A stretch of DNA of 39,336 nucleotides, from the NCBI GenBank assembly GCA_041635475.1, contig JBFKVA010000012.1:1-39336 (forward strand), read 5' to 3'. The DNA is from GCA-020352575 sp041635475. Lineage in GTDB: Bacteria > Actinomycetota > Acidimicrobiia > Spongiisociales > JAENVV01. Below the pieces are notes generated by a model that saw only the letters and a program-made list of their open reading frames with translations, searched no databases and was not told the DNA's origin. Positions 1 to 8,066 of this stretch are shown one piece after another (position 1 is the first letter of the stretch; every line of letters begins with the position of its first letter). The position numbers and the translations under genes are program-made.

Positions 1-120
1 ATCGTCGGCGGGCAGACCGGCGTAGCCCGACTCGGAGGCGAGTTGGAGGATCGTGGTCGGCCTCAGCCCGCCATCAAGGTGGTCGTGGAGGAGCACCTTG
101 GGAAGTGAGCCGATCTGCAT
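1..120 (-). CDS. add: Adenosine deaminase, N-terminal 40 codons (runs off window)
   Basis: Read on the minus strand from the ATG at 118-120 to the window edge. The 40 visible residues include LPKVLLHDHLDGGLRP, the N-terminal signature of adenosine/AMP deaminases: the H-x-H pair (HDH) supplies two zinc ligands, and LPKxxLHxHLDG is the family hallmark. The enzyme converts adenosine to inosine in purine salvage, which fits the purine genes nearby. The ATG is the start because an in-frame TAG lies four codons upstream. A TAGGCT hexamer ends 6 nt before the ATG, suggesting a leaderless mRNA. The HNH gene stops 26 nt upstream on the same strand, so read-through from it is also possible. The rest of the protein is outside the window, so adenine deaminase or another family member cannot be fully excluded. 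Confidence 0.82.
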   Translation of the reverse strand, partial: MQIGSLPKVLLHDHLDGGLRPTTILQLASESGYAGLPADD

Positions 121-126
121 CAGGGC

Positions 127-132
127 AGCCTA
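127..132 (-). promoter_or_regulatory. -10 element of add (TAGGCT), leaderless type
   Basis: TAGGCT on the minus strand, 6 nt before the add ATG. The AhpD-like gene at 9155 has the same hexamer at the same spacing. No ribosome binding site is present between it and the start. Confidence 0.5.
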
Positions 133-146
133 GAGAAGCCCGCCCG

Positions 147-1400
147 TCAGGGAGGTTCCCCACTCGTGGTGTAGCTCCGACCGAGGGCGGTGGTCCAACG
201 ATGGTCGCCATCGGGAAGGGGCGAATACCCCCACCCGTCCAGGTGGCGGAGCCGATGGTCGTGTCGGCACAGGGGCGTGAGGTTGTGGACGGTGGTCGGA
301 CCTCCCTCGGCGAAGGCAACCCGATGGTCGAGGTCGCAGTCCGAGGACGGCATTCGACAGCCGGGGAAGACACAGGTGGAGTGCTGTGCGACCACGGCCC
401 GGTGCTGGGAGGTGGTGGGTCGCCGACGGGTGATCCCACCCGCCACGGGGGTCCCGGTCGCCGGGTCTGTCACGGTGTACGTCCACGTCCCGTCCCGACG
501 GTGGGAGGCAACTCGACGGGCGATGTCGGCGATCACTGGGCCGAACCCGGCGAGCTCGGCGGGGGACTCTGCCAGGTCGGCAAGGGTCTCGAGGTCGACG
601 CGGAGCTCGATGGTCGCGGACGTGTCAGAGGCTCCCTGTCCTTCGAGGATGTCGAGGAACACATCGGCCCGGAGTTGGTCCATGGTCCGGGGGTCGCCGC
701 TCCGCCGGAGACGCAGTGCGCACTCGTTGATCCGTCGCTGGATCCCGACAAGACGATCCGGTGAGAGGTCCGTGGCGTGGAGGTCTCCAGTGCCGGCCTC
801 GGTCGCTTCCACCCAGATCCGCCGAGACTCGTGCGCTTCTTCGAAGCGCCGTGCAGACTCCCCGGGATCGGCCTCCAGGCAGGCACGCCGGAGACGGTCG
901 CGCAGTTGCCCTGTCGTGAGTCGCCGCGCGTCACCGACGAGCCGGTCGGCCACCTCTCGAGCCTCGTCCACGGACAGATGAGCGGTCCCGCGGACGAACA
1001 CGCCAACGCGGCGGAAGTCGAGGAGCCCCTCGCTCCACGCCTCCAACACGGACGGGAGGCGGTCGCGCAGGTCGACGGCCGTCGAGAGTTCGGTGTCAGC
1101 AGCCCGCCGGGTGAGGCGCAGGGCCAGCCGGGCCTCGGCCGCGGCAGCCTCGAACACGAGGTCGGGATCGAAGTCGTCCAGTTCGCCCGCGGTGGTGAGA
1201 GAGGCCATCGCCCTCGCCCGTAGGGCACCATGGAAGGCGACCATGCGATCGTGGGCCCGGAGGACCGTCACCCGGTCGGACCCCGAGAGCTGCTCCACGT
1301 CGACCTCGAGCAGGGCTGCCGCAAGGAGGATCCCCGGCGGTATCTCGTCGAGGAAGTCGAGGCTCTCGTGTGGTTCGCTCCGGATCTTGGTATCGAACAT
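147..1400 (-). CDS. DUF222 / HNH endonuclease (13E12 repeat family)
   Basis: A 417-residue protein starting MFDTKIRSEPHESLD. The long N-terminal part is the alpha-helical DUF222 region typical of actinobacterial 13E12-family proteins. The C-terminus (about residues 343-387) is an HNH nuclease domain: the CVFPGC cysteines, then DLDHR, GGPTTVHNLTPLC and HDHRLRH. These genes are often multicopy and are thought to act as nucleases. An upstream in-frame ATG at 1475 exists, but the ATG at 1400 sits 8 nt after a TATCAT -10 hexamer and inside a perfect LexA box, so I prefer 1400. Several M. tuberculosis 13E12 genes are also known to carry SOS boxes. Inference: DNA-damage-induced, leaderless expression. 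The gene lies head-to-head with purN. Its biological substrate is unknown. Confidence 0.9.
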   Translation of the reverse strand: MFDTKIRSEPHESLDFLDEIPPGILLAAALLEVDVEQLSGSDRVTVLRAHDRMVAFHGALRARAMASLTTAGELDDFDPDLVFEAAAAEARLALRLTRRAADTELSTAVDLRDRLPSVLEAWSEGLLDFRRVGVFVRGTAHLSVDEAREVADRLVGDARRLTTGQLRDRLRRACLEADPGESARRFEEAHESRRIWVEATEAGTGDLHATDLSPDRLVGIQRRINECALRLRRSGDPRTMDQLRADVFLDILEGQGASDTSATIELRVDLETLADLAESPAELAGFGPVIADIARRVASHRRDGTWTYTVTDPATGTPVAGGITRRRPTTSQHRAVVAQHSTCVFPGCRMPSSDCDLDHRVAFAEGGPTTVHNLTPLCRHDHRLRHLDGWGYSPLPDGDHRWTTALGRSYTTSGEPP

Positions 1401-1408
1401 ATGTTCGA
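1393..1408 (-). promoter_or_regulatory. LexA (SOS) box overlapping the HNH start codon
   Basis: TCGAACATATGTTCGA is a perfect 16-bp palindrome and matches the Gram-positive/actinobacterial SOS box (CGAAC-N4-GTTCG core). The minus-strand start codon of the HNH gene (1398-1400) lies within it, and the -10 hexamer TATCAT (1409-1414) abuts it, so bound LexA would block the start point directly. Confidence 0.85.
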
Positions 1409-1414
1409 ATGATA
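1409..1414 (-). promoter_or_regulatory. -10 element of the HNH gene (TATCAT)
   Basis: TATCAT on the minus strand lies 8 nt before the ATG at 1400, directly next to the LexA box. No RBS lies in between, consistent with a leaderless, LexA-repressed transcript. Confidence 0.55.
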
Positions 1415-1476
1415 CCAAGGGGCTGTGACAGATTCGGGGGAGCCCACCGCTCGACCGAGGGCCGGAGGATGACAAC

Positions 1477-1482
1477 TACCCT
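1477..1482 (+). promoter_or_regulatory. -10 element of purN (TACCCT)
   Basis: TACCCT lies 9 nt before the purN ATG with no clear RBS between. The same hexamer precedes folD, the MFS gene, the ECF sigma gene and lysS. Confidence 0.45.
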
Positions 1483-1491
1483 CGCTTCCGC

Positions 1492-2094
1492 ATGCGCATC
1501 GCCGTCCTCGTCTCCGGCTCCGGCTCCAACCTGCAAGCCCTCGTTGACCGGGGGGAAGCCCTCGGTGCTGAGATCGTCCTCGTGCTCTCGGACCGACAGG
1601 GCGTCAGGGGCCTCGAACGAGCCACCGCGGCCGGGATCCCGACGGCGGTCGTGGCATGGAGCGATCACCCGAACCGGGAGGCCTTCACCCGTGAGGTCTG
1701 CGACGTGGTGGAATCCGCCCGGGCCGAGGCCATCGTCCTTGCCGGGTTCATGAGGATCCTGTCGGCCGACGCCGTCATACGGTTCCCCAACCGCATCCTC
1801 AACATCCACCCCTCCCTCCTCCCGGCGTTCCCGGGCGGCCATGCCGTCGAGGACGCGCTGGCGTACGGTGCGAAGGTGACGGGGGTGACCGCGCACTTCG
1901 TCGATGAGCAGGTCGACCACGGCCCGATCATCGCCCAGCGGTCGGTGGCCATCGTTCCCGATGACGACCGGGACTCCCTCCACGCCCGGATCCAGGCGGT
2001 GGAGCATGACCTCTACCCGGAGGTCGTCACGGCCTTTGCCGAGGGGCGCCTGGCGGTCGACGGCCGGACCGTCTCCTGGAGGAGTGACCGATGA
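1492..2094 (+). CDS. purN: Phosphoribosylglycinamide formyltransferase (GART)
   Basis: PurN transfers a formyl group from 10-formyl-THF to GAR in the third step of de novo purine synthesis (cytosolic). The 200-residue length is normal for the family. The N-terminus IAVLVSGSGSNLQAL is the phosphate-binding loop. The catalytic set is visible: N104 and H106 in NIHPSLLP, and D142 in VDHGPIIAQ. The ATG at 1492 gives the canonical N-terminus and lies 9 nt after a TACCCT -10 hexamer, suggesting a leaderless transcript. Its TGA overlaps the purH ATG (ATGA), so the two consecutive folate-dependent purine enzymes are translationally coupled. folD at 11119 makes the cofactor they use. Confidence 0.97.
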   Translation: MRIAVLVSGSGSNLQALVDRGEALGAEIVLVLSDRQGVRGLERATAAGIPTAVVAWSDHPNREAFTREVCDVVESARAEAIVLAGFMRILSADAVIRFPNRILNIHPSLLPAFPGGHAVEDALAYGAKVTGVTAHFVDEQVDHGPIIAQRSVAIVPDDDRDSLHARIQAVEHDLYPEVVTAFAEGRLAVDGRTVSWRSDR

Positions 2095-3623
2095 CCCGTA
2101 TCCCCGTGAAGCGAGCGCTCGTCAGCGTGAGCGACAAGACCGGCGTGGTCGAGTTCGCCGCCGGCCTCATCCGGGCGGGTGCCGAAGTGGTCTCCTCGGG
2201 CGGGACCGCCCGTGCGCTCGAGGGGGCGGAGCTGCCGGTGACGAAGGTGGAAAGCGTGACCGATTCCGCGGAGATGCTGGGCGGCCGGGTCAAGACCCTT
2301 CATCCCGGGATCCACGGGGGCATCCTCGCCGACCTCGGCCAGCCGTCCCATCGAGCCGATCTCGCCGCCCGATCCATCGAGCCGTTCCAGCTCGTGGTGG
2401 TGAACCTCTACCCATTCCAGCGCACGGTTGCCGACCCGGCCGTGATCCATGCGGAGGCGATCGAGCAGATCGACATCGGTGGCCCGGCCATGATTCGAGC
2501 GGCAGCCAAGAACCATGCGTGGGTGGGGGTGGTCACGTCACCCGCCCAGTACGAAATGGTCCTGCGGGCCGTCGAGGCGGGCGGACTCGAAGCCGGGCAC
2601 CGATTGGACCTTGCCCGGGCCGCGTTCTTCCACACGGCGTCGTATGACGCCGCCATCGTCCGGTATCTCGAGCAGGATTCGTTCCCGCCCGAGCGGCTCG
2701 CGCTCACCCTCGAGCGAACGGCCCAGCTCCGCTACGGCGAGAACCCGCACCAGGCCGGGGCCGCCTACGCCGAGGTCGGACGAACCCCGTACTGGGCCTC
2801 CATGCGCCAACTCCAGGGCAAAGGGATGAGCTTCAACAACCACCTCGACACCGAGGCGGCCTGGAGGCTCGCCAACGACCTGCCGGCTCGCCCGGCGGCC
2901 GTCATCGTCAAACATGCGAATGCGTGTGGAGTGGCGGTGGCCGATACCGTGACCGCGGCCTTCACCAGGGCCTGGGAGTGTGACCCCCTCTCGGCCTTCG
3001 GAGGCGTCGTGGCGCTCAATCGACCCTTGGACGGCGAGACGGCCGAGCGCATCACCGGCGCCGGCTTCGTCGAGGTGGTCATCGCCCCCGAGGTGACGGA
3101 GGCCGCGGTCGGCGTGTTCGCCCGGAAGAAGAACCTGAGGCTGATCGAGGCGCCGGTTCCCGACCCGACCGACCCCGACTACCGCCGAGTCGAGGGCGGC
3201 CTCCTCCTGCAGGCGCGCGATGTGGTGTCGCCGGCAGAAGGGTGGGACGTCGTGACCGCCCGCGCCCCGACCGATGTCGAGGCAGCGGATCTCCGCTTCG
3301 CCTGGACGGTCGCAGCCCACACCAAGTCGAACGCGATCGTGGTGGCCAAGGACGGGGCGGCGATCGGGATCGGCGCCGGCGACCAGAGCAGAGTGGGTGC
3401 TTCCCAACGGGCGGTGGCCCGGGCCGGAGATCGAGCAGGGGGTGCCGTCGCAGCCTCGGACGCCTTCTTCCCGTTTCGTGACGGCATCGACGCCCTTGCT
3501 GCCGTCGGCGTCACCGCAGTCATCGAGCCGGGCGGATCGGTGCGAGACGACGAGGTGATCAACGCCGCCGACGAGCATGGCATGGCCCTGGTCTTCACCG
3601 GTCACCGCCACTTCCGGCACTGA
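2091..3623 (+). CDS. purH: Bifunctional AICAR formyltransferase / IMP cyclohydrolase
   Basis: Catalyses the last two steps of IMP synthesis. The 510-residue length is standard. The N-terminal MGS-like IMP cyclohydrolase domain (about residues 1-195) shows RALVSVSDKTGVVEFA, the SSGGTA loop and GGRVKTLHPGIHGGILA. The C-terminal AICAR transformylase domain carries the catalytic pair K274-H275 in VKHANACG, plus HTKSNAIV, and ends with SDAFFPFRDGID and IQPGGS-like IEPGGSVRDDEVI. The start overlaps the purN stop by 4 nt. No terminator is obvious in the 109 nt before hrpA, though that gap contains a short GGCGG/CCGCC hairpin near 3690. Confidence 0.98.
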   Translation: MTRIPVKRALVSVSDKTGVVEFAAGLIRAGAEVVSSGGTARALEGAELPVTKVESVTDSAEMLGGRVKTLHPGIHGGILADLGQPSHRADLAARSIEPFQLVVVNLYPFQRTVADPAVIHAEAIEQIDIGGPAMIRAAAKNHAWVGVVTSPAQYEMVLRAVEAGGLEAGHRLDLARAAFFHTASYDAAIVRYLEQDSFPPERLALTLERTAQLRYGENPHQAGAAYAEVGRTPYWASMRQLQGKGMSFNNHLDTEAAWRLANDLPARPAAVIVKHANACGVAVADTVTAAFTRAWECDPLSAFGGVVALNRPLDGETAERITGAGFVEVVIAPEVTEAAVGVFARKKNLRLIEAPVPDPTDPDYRRVEGGLLLQARDVVSPAEGWDVVTARAPTDVEAADLRFAWTVAAHTKSNAIVVAKDGAAIGIGAGDQSRVGASQRAVARAGDRAGGAVAASDAFFPFRDGIDALAAVGVTAVIEPGGSVRDDEVINAADEHGMALVFTGHRHFRH

Positions 3624-3732
3624 CGGCAGGCGCCGGTTCCCCCGGCCTCCGGGTCAGGTCCGGCGAGGGGAGAACCACACCGGGCGGGGAATCCGCCTGT
3701 GCAGGGGTCGGGATCGGCGAACATTGGGAGCG

Positions 3733-6700
3733 ATGACGACCCAGCGAGACCTGCGCGCCCGGCTTGGCGACCTCATGCCGGCCGACCGACGGGTCCTGGC
3801 GCGCGCGATCACCCGGGCCGGCCGGATTCGAAGCGACTCGCAGCGGGGCAAGGCGATGCGGGCCCTCGCAGCCGAGCTGGCGGCGGCGTCGGATCGGCTG
3901 GAGCGTCGACGACAGGCGATTCCGTCGCAGGTCACCTACCCGGATCTCCCGATCGCCGAATGGCGGGCCGACCTCCTGGCGGCCATCGGCGGGCACCAGG
4001 TCGTGATCGTGGCCGGCGAGACAGGCTCGGGAAAGAGCACGCAGCTCCCCAAGATGTGCCTGGAGCTGGGCCGAGGCGCCCTCGGCATGATCGGGCACAC
4101 CCAACCCCGACGGATCGCAGCCCGCTCGATCGCCGAGCGCGTCGCCGAGGAGCTGCACACCGAGGTCGGCGGCCTCGTCGGCTACCAGGTGAGGTTCACC
4201 GACCGAGTCGGTGACGAGACGCTCGTCAAGGTCATGACGGACGGGATCCTGCTCAACGAGATCCACGACGATCGGCTCCTCCTCCGGTACGACACCCTCA
4301 TCATCGACGAGGCCCACGAGCGTTCGCTCAACGTCGACTTCGTCCTCGGGTACCTGTCACGGCTCCTCCCCCGCCGCCCGGACCTCAAGCTCATCATCAC
4401 CTCGGCGACGATCGACACGGAGCGATTCGCATCCCATTTCGGGGGAGCCCCGATCGTCGAGGTGTCCGGCCGTAGCTACCCCGTCGAGGTCCGGTACCGG
4501 CCCCTTGACGACCCGGCATCGGGCACGTCGCGCGACCAGGCGGAAGGGATCGCCGAAGCGGTGCTCGAGCTCTTCACGGAGTCGGACGGCGACATCCTCG
4601 TGTTCTGCTCGGGTGAACGGGAGATCAGGGATGCGACGGAGGTGGTGGTCGACCTCGACCTGCCGCACACCACGGTCCTCCCGCTGTTCGGCCGTCTGTC
4701 GGCGGCAGAACAGCACCGTGTCTTCGAGTCCCACACGGGGCGCCGGGTGGTCATTGCCACGAATGTGGCCGAGACATCACTCACCGTCCCGGGGATCAGG
4801 GCCGTGGTCGACACGGGCCTGGCGCGGGTCTCGCGGTTCGGTCGGCGAACCAAGGTGCAACGACTGCCCATCGAGGCGATCAGCCGGGCGTCGGCCGATC
4901 AGCGTGCCGGGCGCTGCGGCCGGCTCGGTCCGGGCGTGTGCCTCCGCCTCTACACCGAGGACGACTACCTCCAGCGTGACGAGTTCACCGAGCCCGAGAT
5001 CCTGCGCACCAACCTCGCCACCGTCATGCTGCAGATGGCCGCCCTCGACCTGGGCGACATCGAGTCCTTCCCGTTCCTCGACCCACCGGATCGGAGGGCG
5101 ATCCGCGCCGGGACGGACCTCCTGGCCGAGCTGGGTGCGGTCAGGCCGGGACGCGAAGGGACCAAGTCGTGGCTCACCGACCTGGGCCGTCGCCTGGCCC
5201 GCCTCCCGGTCGACCTGCGGCTGGGACGAGCACTGCTGGCGGCGGCCGAGTCCGGATGCCTCTCGGAAGTCCTCGTCATCACCTCGGCGCTTGCCATCCA
5301 GGACCCCAGGGAGCGCCCGCTCGGAGCGGAGGCCGCCGCCGACCAGCGACATGCTCGGTTCCGGGACGCCGACTCCGATCTTCTCTCGTGGCTGCATCTG
5401 TGGGAGTACCTCCGTGCCGAGCAGCGAGCCCGCACTTCGAGTCAGTTCCGCCGGATGTGCCGGGATGACCACCTCAACTACCGCCGGGTGCGGGAGTGGC
5501 AGGACGTCCACGGGCAACTCCGTCAGGCCGTGCTTCAACTCGGCCTCCACCGCAATCGGGCACCTGCGGAGCCCGACACGATCCACCGGGCCATGCTGGC
5601 CGGTCTGCTCTCCCACGTCGGGAGGAAGGACCCCGACAGCCATGAATATCGGGGTGCTCGCGGGTCGCGATTCGCCATCAATCCCGGCTCGACCCTGTTC
5701 CGGCGCAACCCGGAATGGGTCATGGCGGCCGAGCTGGTCGAGACCTCCCGGACCTGGGCGCGCGAACTAGCCCAGGTGAACCCGGAGTGGGCCGAGGTCG
5801 CCGGTGCCCACCTCGTGAAGCGGTCCAACTCCGATCCATGGTGGGACTCGAACCAAGGCTCGGCCGTGAGCTACGAGACGGTGACCCTCTACGGGATCCA
5901 ACTCGCCTCCGACCGGGTCGTCCGCCATGGGCGAGTGGATCCCGCAGTGGCCCGGGAGATGTTCATCACCCACGCCCTCGTCCGGGGGGCGTGGTCCGCG
6001 ACCTGGGACTTCGTCTCGGCCAACCGGGAACGGTTCTCCGACGTGGGAGCCTTGGAGGCCCGCCACCGTCGGACGGACTTCCTGAGGCCGGAAGGCGAGA
6101 TAGCGGCCTGGTTCGAGGCCCGACTGCCGGTGGAGGTCGTCGGGGCCGCGGAGTTCAACCGCTGGTGGAAGCGGGAGCGGCACGAACGGCCCCACCTCCT
6201 CCACCTCACCGACGAGGCGCTCCTCGACCCGGGCGCCGGCCCCGACGACGAGGCGTTCCCGGAGTCGTGGCACCACGGAGACCTCGAGATGCCCCTGGGG
6301 TACGAACTCGACCCGACGAGTGAGACAGACGGGTTCATCGTGGATGTGCCGCTCGAGGGCCTGGAACGCGTCGACCCGACGGTCTTCGACTGGCTCGTTC
6401 CCGGCCTGCGGGAAGAACTCGTCACCACGCTCCTTCGCAGCCTGCCGAAACCACTTCGGCGCCAACTGGTGCCGATCCCCGACACCGTGCACGCCCTGCT
6501 TCCCCGCCTCGACCCGCAGGCGGGGGCGGTGAGCCCGGTGTTGCGCCGTTCGCTGCGCGAACTGGCCGGGGTCGACGTGCCCATCGACGCGTTCGACCTG
6601 TCCGGGCTGCCTCCCCACCTTCGTCCGTACTTCCGGGTCGTGGACGCAGAGGGCACGGTCATGGGGAGGGGGTCCGACCTCGACGACCTCCGAGATCGTC

Positions 6701-7599
6701 TCCGGGACGTGGCGAGGGCCACGGTGGCGGCCGGGGACCACTCCTTGGAGCGGGCCGGGCTCACGTCCTGGAGTTTCGGCGAACTGCCCTCCTCGGTGAT
6801 GCTCGAAGGCCGAATCGGCGCGGTCGAGGCGTTCCCGACCCTGGGTGATGACGGCGACTCCGTTTCGATCCGCATCGTCGCCGACCGCCAGGAGCAGGCT
6901 GTCGGCCTGTGGGACGGGACCCGACGGCTCCTCCGTCTGGCCGTCGACCCCCCCGACCGGATGCTCCGGTCCCTGGTGCCCCGGGAGCGCATGGCAGCCT
7001 TCCTGGCCGGGCCGTACGATTCCCTGGAAACCTGGTCCGACGACTGCATCGAGGCCGCCCTCGACCGGGTCATCGAGGCGGCCGGACGTCCTCCCGCCGA
7101 CGCCACCGGCTTCGACCGTGTCGTGACCCGGGCCGCGGACACGTTGTTCGAAGTCGCCCAGGAAGTCGGTCGCGAGTCCTTGGCTCTCTTCGACGCGTTG
7201 GCGCGCCTGAACGGCCGACTCGACGACATGCCCGCGGGGGTGTTCGCCGAGGCTCGCCTCGACATCCGCCGGCAGGTGGCCAGGCTCGTCTTCCCGGGGT
7301 TCATCGCCCGCTTCTCTCGGCGACTTCCCGACCTCGGCCGGTACGTGGCGGCCATGGAGGCGCGGCTCGAGCGCCTCGCGGAGGACCCTGGGAGGGATGC
7401 ACGATCGATGGCGGTTGTCCACGACCTGGCCGCTGAACTGGAGCGGGTGGCGGAGCTCTACCCGAGGGCGACCGGTGTGGCCGAGGTGGAGTGGATGCTC
7501 CAGGAGCTCCGCGTAAGTCTCTTCGCCCAGTTCCTGGGGACACGGGGAAAGGTGAGTGAGACCCGTGTGCGCCGGGCCATCCGGGCGCTGGCCGGGTAG
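3733..7599 (+). CDS. hrpA: ATP-dependent RNA helicase HrpA (DEAH box)
   Basis: A 1288-residue DEAH/RHA helicase, close to the usual HrpA length of about 1300. Visible motifs: Walker A GETGSGKST (about residues 95-103), TQPRRIAARS, IIDEAHERS (about 190-198), SATIDTERF, ATNVAETSLTVPGI and DQRAGRCGR. These are followed by the helicase-associated and OB regions and the long C-terminal DUF3418-type extension found in HrpA. Known HrpA proteins act on RNA; E. coli HrpA helps rescue stalled ribosomes. The open frame extends upstream to 3577 into purH, but the ATG at 3733, with GGGAG just before it, gives the conserved start. The gene converges on the nitroreductase, with only 9 nt between stops. Confidence 0.95.
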   Translation: MTTQRDLRARLGDLMPADRRVLARAITRAGRIRSDSQRGKAMRALAAELAAASDRLERRRQAIPSQVTYPDLPIAEWRADLLAAIGGHQVVIVAGETGSGKSTQLPKMCLELGRGALGMIGHTQPRRIAARSIAERVAEELHTEVGGLVGYQVRFTDRVGDETLVKVMTDGILLNEIHDDRLLLRYDTLIIDEAHERSLNVDFVLGYLSRLLPRRPDLKLIITSATIDTERFASHFGGAPIVEVSGRSYPVEVRYRPLDDPASGTSRDQAEGIAEAVLELFTESDGDILVFCSGEREIRDATEVVVDLDLPHTTVLPLFGRLSAAEQHRVFESHTGRRVVIATNVAETSLTVPGIRAVVDTGLARVSRFGRRTKVQRLPIEAISRASADQRAGRCGRLGPGVCLRLYTEDDYLQRDEFTEPEILRTNLATVMLQMAALDLGDIESFPFLDPPDRRAIRAGTDLLAELGAVRPGREGTKSWLTDLGRRLARLPVDLRLGRALLAAAESGCLSEVLVITSALAIQDPRERPLGAEAAADQRHARFRDADSDLLSWLHLWEYLRAEQRARTSSQFRRMCRDDHLNYRRVREWQDVHGQLRQAVLQLGLHRNRAPAEPDTIHRAMLAGLLSHVGRKDPDSHEYRGARGSRFAINPGSTLFRRNPEWVMAAELVETSRTWARELAQVNPEWAEVAGAHLVKRSNSDPWWDSNQGSAVSYETVTLYGIQLASDRVVRHGRVDPAVAREMFITHALVRGAWSATWDFVSANRERFSDVGALEARHRRTDFLRPEGEIAAWFEARLPVEVVGAAEFNRWWKRERHERPHLLHLTDEALLDPGAGPDDEAFPESWHHGDLEMPLGYELDPTSETDGFIVDVPLEGLERVDPTVFDWLVPGLREELVTTLLRSLPKPLRRQLVPIPDTVHALLPRLDPQAGAVSPVLRRSLRELAGVDVPIDAFDLSGLPPHLRPYFRVVDAEGTVMGRGSDLDDLRDRLRDVARATVAAGDHSLERAGLTSWSFGELPSSVMLEGRIGAVEAFPTLGDDGDSVSIRIVADRQEQAVGLWDGTRRLLRLAVDPPDRMLRSLVPRERMAAFLAGPYDSLETWSDDCIEAALDRVIEAAGRPPADATGFDRVVTRAADTLFEVAQEVGRESLALFDALARLNGRLDDMPAGVFAEARLDIRRQVARLVFPGFIARFSRRLPDLGRYVAAMEARLERLAEDPGRDARSMAVVHDLAAELERVAELYPRATGVAEVEWMLQELRVSLFAQFLGTRGKVSETRVRRAIRALAG

Positions 7600-7608
7600 C
7601 CCCGAGAA

Positions 7609-8010
7609 CTAGCCGGCGAGCCGGAACACCGGGATGATCCGATCGGTCTTCTCCTGGTACTCGGCGAAGTTTGAGAACCTGGCGGCGTGACGGGCGTAGA
7701 TCGCGTCCCGCTCAGCCCCTACGACCTCGCGTGCCGTGACCGGTCGGGTCTCGGTCCCGATCTCGACCGCCACCTGCGGGTGTGCCTTGAGGTTGTGGTA
7801 CCAGTCGGGGTTGGTGGGGGAGCCGGCCTTGGAGGCGAAGATGAAGATGTCGCCGTCCTCCTCGTGGTACATGAGGGGAGCCACCCGCTCGGTGCCCGAT
7901 TTCGCCCCCGTGTGGTGAAGCAAGAGGAGCGGCTTTCCCTCGAACCAGCCTCCGGCGTGTCCGTCGTTCTCGCGGAACTCGGTGATGATCCCGTCATTCC
8001 AGTCGCTCAT
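7609..8010 (-). CDS. Deazaflavin (F420)-dependent nitroreductase family protein
   Basis: A 133-residue protein of the Ddn/DUF385 split-barrel family. Characteristic stretches are LLLLHHTGAKSGTERVAPLMY, from which the F420-binding HHTGAKSG loop is clear, then SPTNPDWYHNLKAHPQV (the NPDWYHNL signature) and EIGTETRPVTAREV. Family members use reduced F420 to reduce quinones, nitroaromatics or related substrates; the physiological substrate here is unknown. The start is the ATG at 8010, preceded by AGGAG at about 6 nt. Upstream in-frame codons as far as 8505 overlap the preceding gene and do not look like this family. It lies 56 nt downstream of the AhpD-like selenoprotein gene and is probably co-transcribed, suggesting a redox or detoxification unit. 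Confidence 0.92.
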   Translation of the reverse strand: MSDWNDGIITEFRENDGHAGGWFEGKPLLLLHHTGAKSGTERVAPLMYHEEDGDIFIFASKAGSPTNPDWYHNLKAHPQVAVEIGTETRPVTAREVVGAERDAIYARHAARFSNFAEYQEKTDRIIPVFRLAG

Positions 8011-8066
8011 GATGTCTCCTCGTCCGTGGAGTGAGGTGAACGCCGTATCGACGGTGTCTATTCCTG

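Larger units (their letters stand above)
1386..1419. repeat. Inverted repeat around the SOS box
   Basis: CTTGGTATC (1386-1394) and GATACCAAG (1411-1419) are perfect 9-bp inverted arms flanking the LexA palindrome. One arm contains codons 3-5 of the HNH gene and the other contains its -10 hexamer, so the control region has nested dyad symmetry. Confidence 0.7.

Noticed and set aside
105..981. Plus-strand frames opposite the HNH gene
   Set aside because: The opposite strand encodes a clear DUF222/HNH protein; these translations are repetitive and unrecognisable.
3577..3732. N-terminal extension of HrpA into purH
   Set aside because: Not conserved in the family and overlaps the purH C-terminus; the ATG at 3733 has an RBS-like GGGAG.
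3624..3732. Possible riboswitch between purH and hrpA
   Set aside because: Only weak GC hairpins; no recognisable purine, THF or ZTP riboswitch core.
5767..7422. 551-codon frame antisense to hrpA
   Set aside because: Shadow frame of the hrpA coding sequence; no motifs or start signals.
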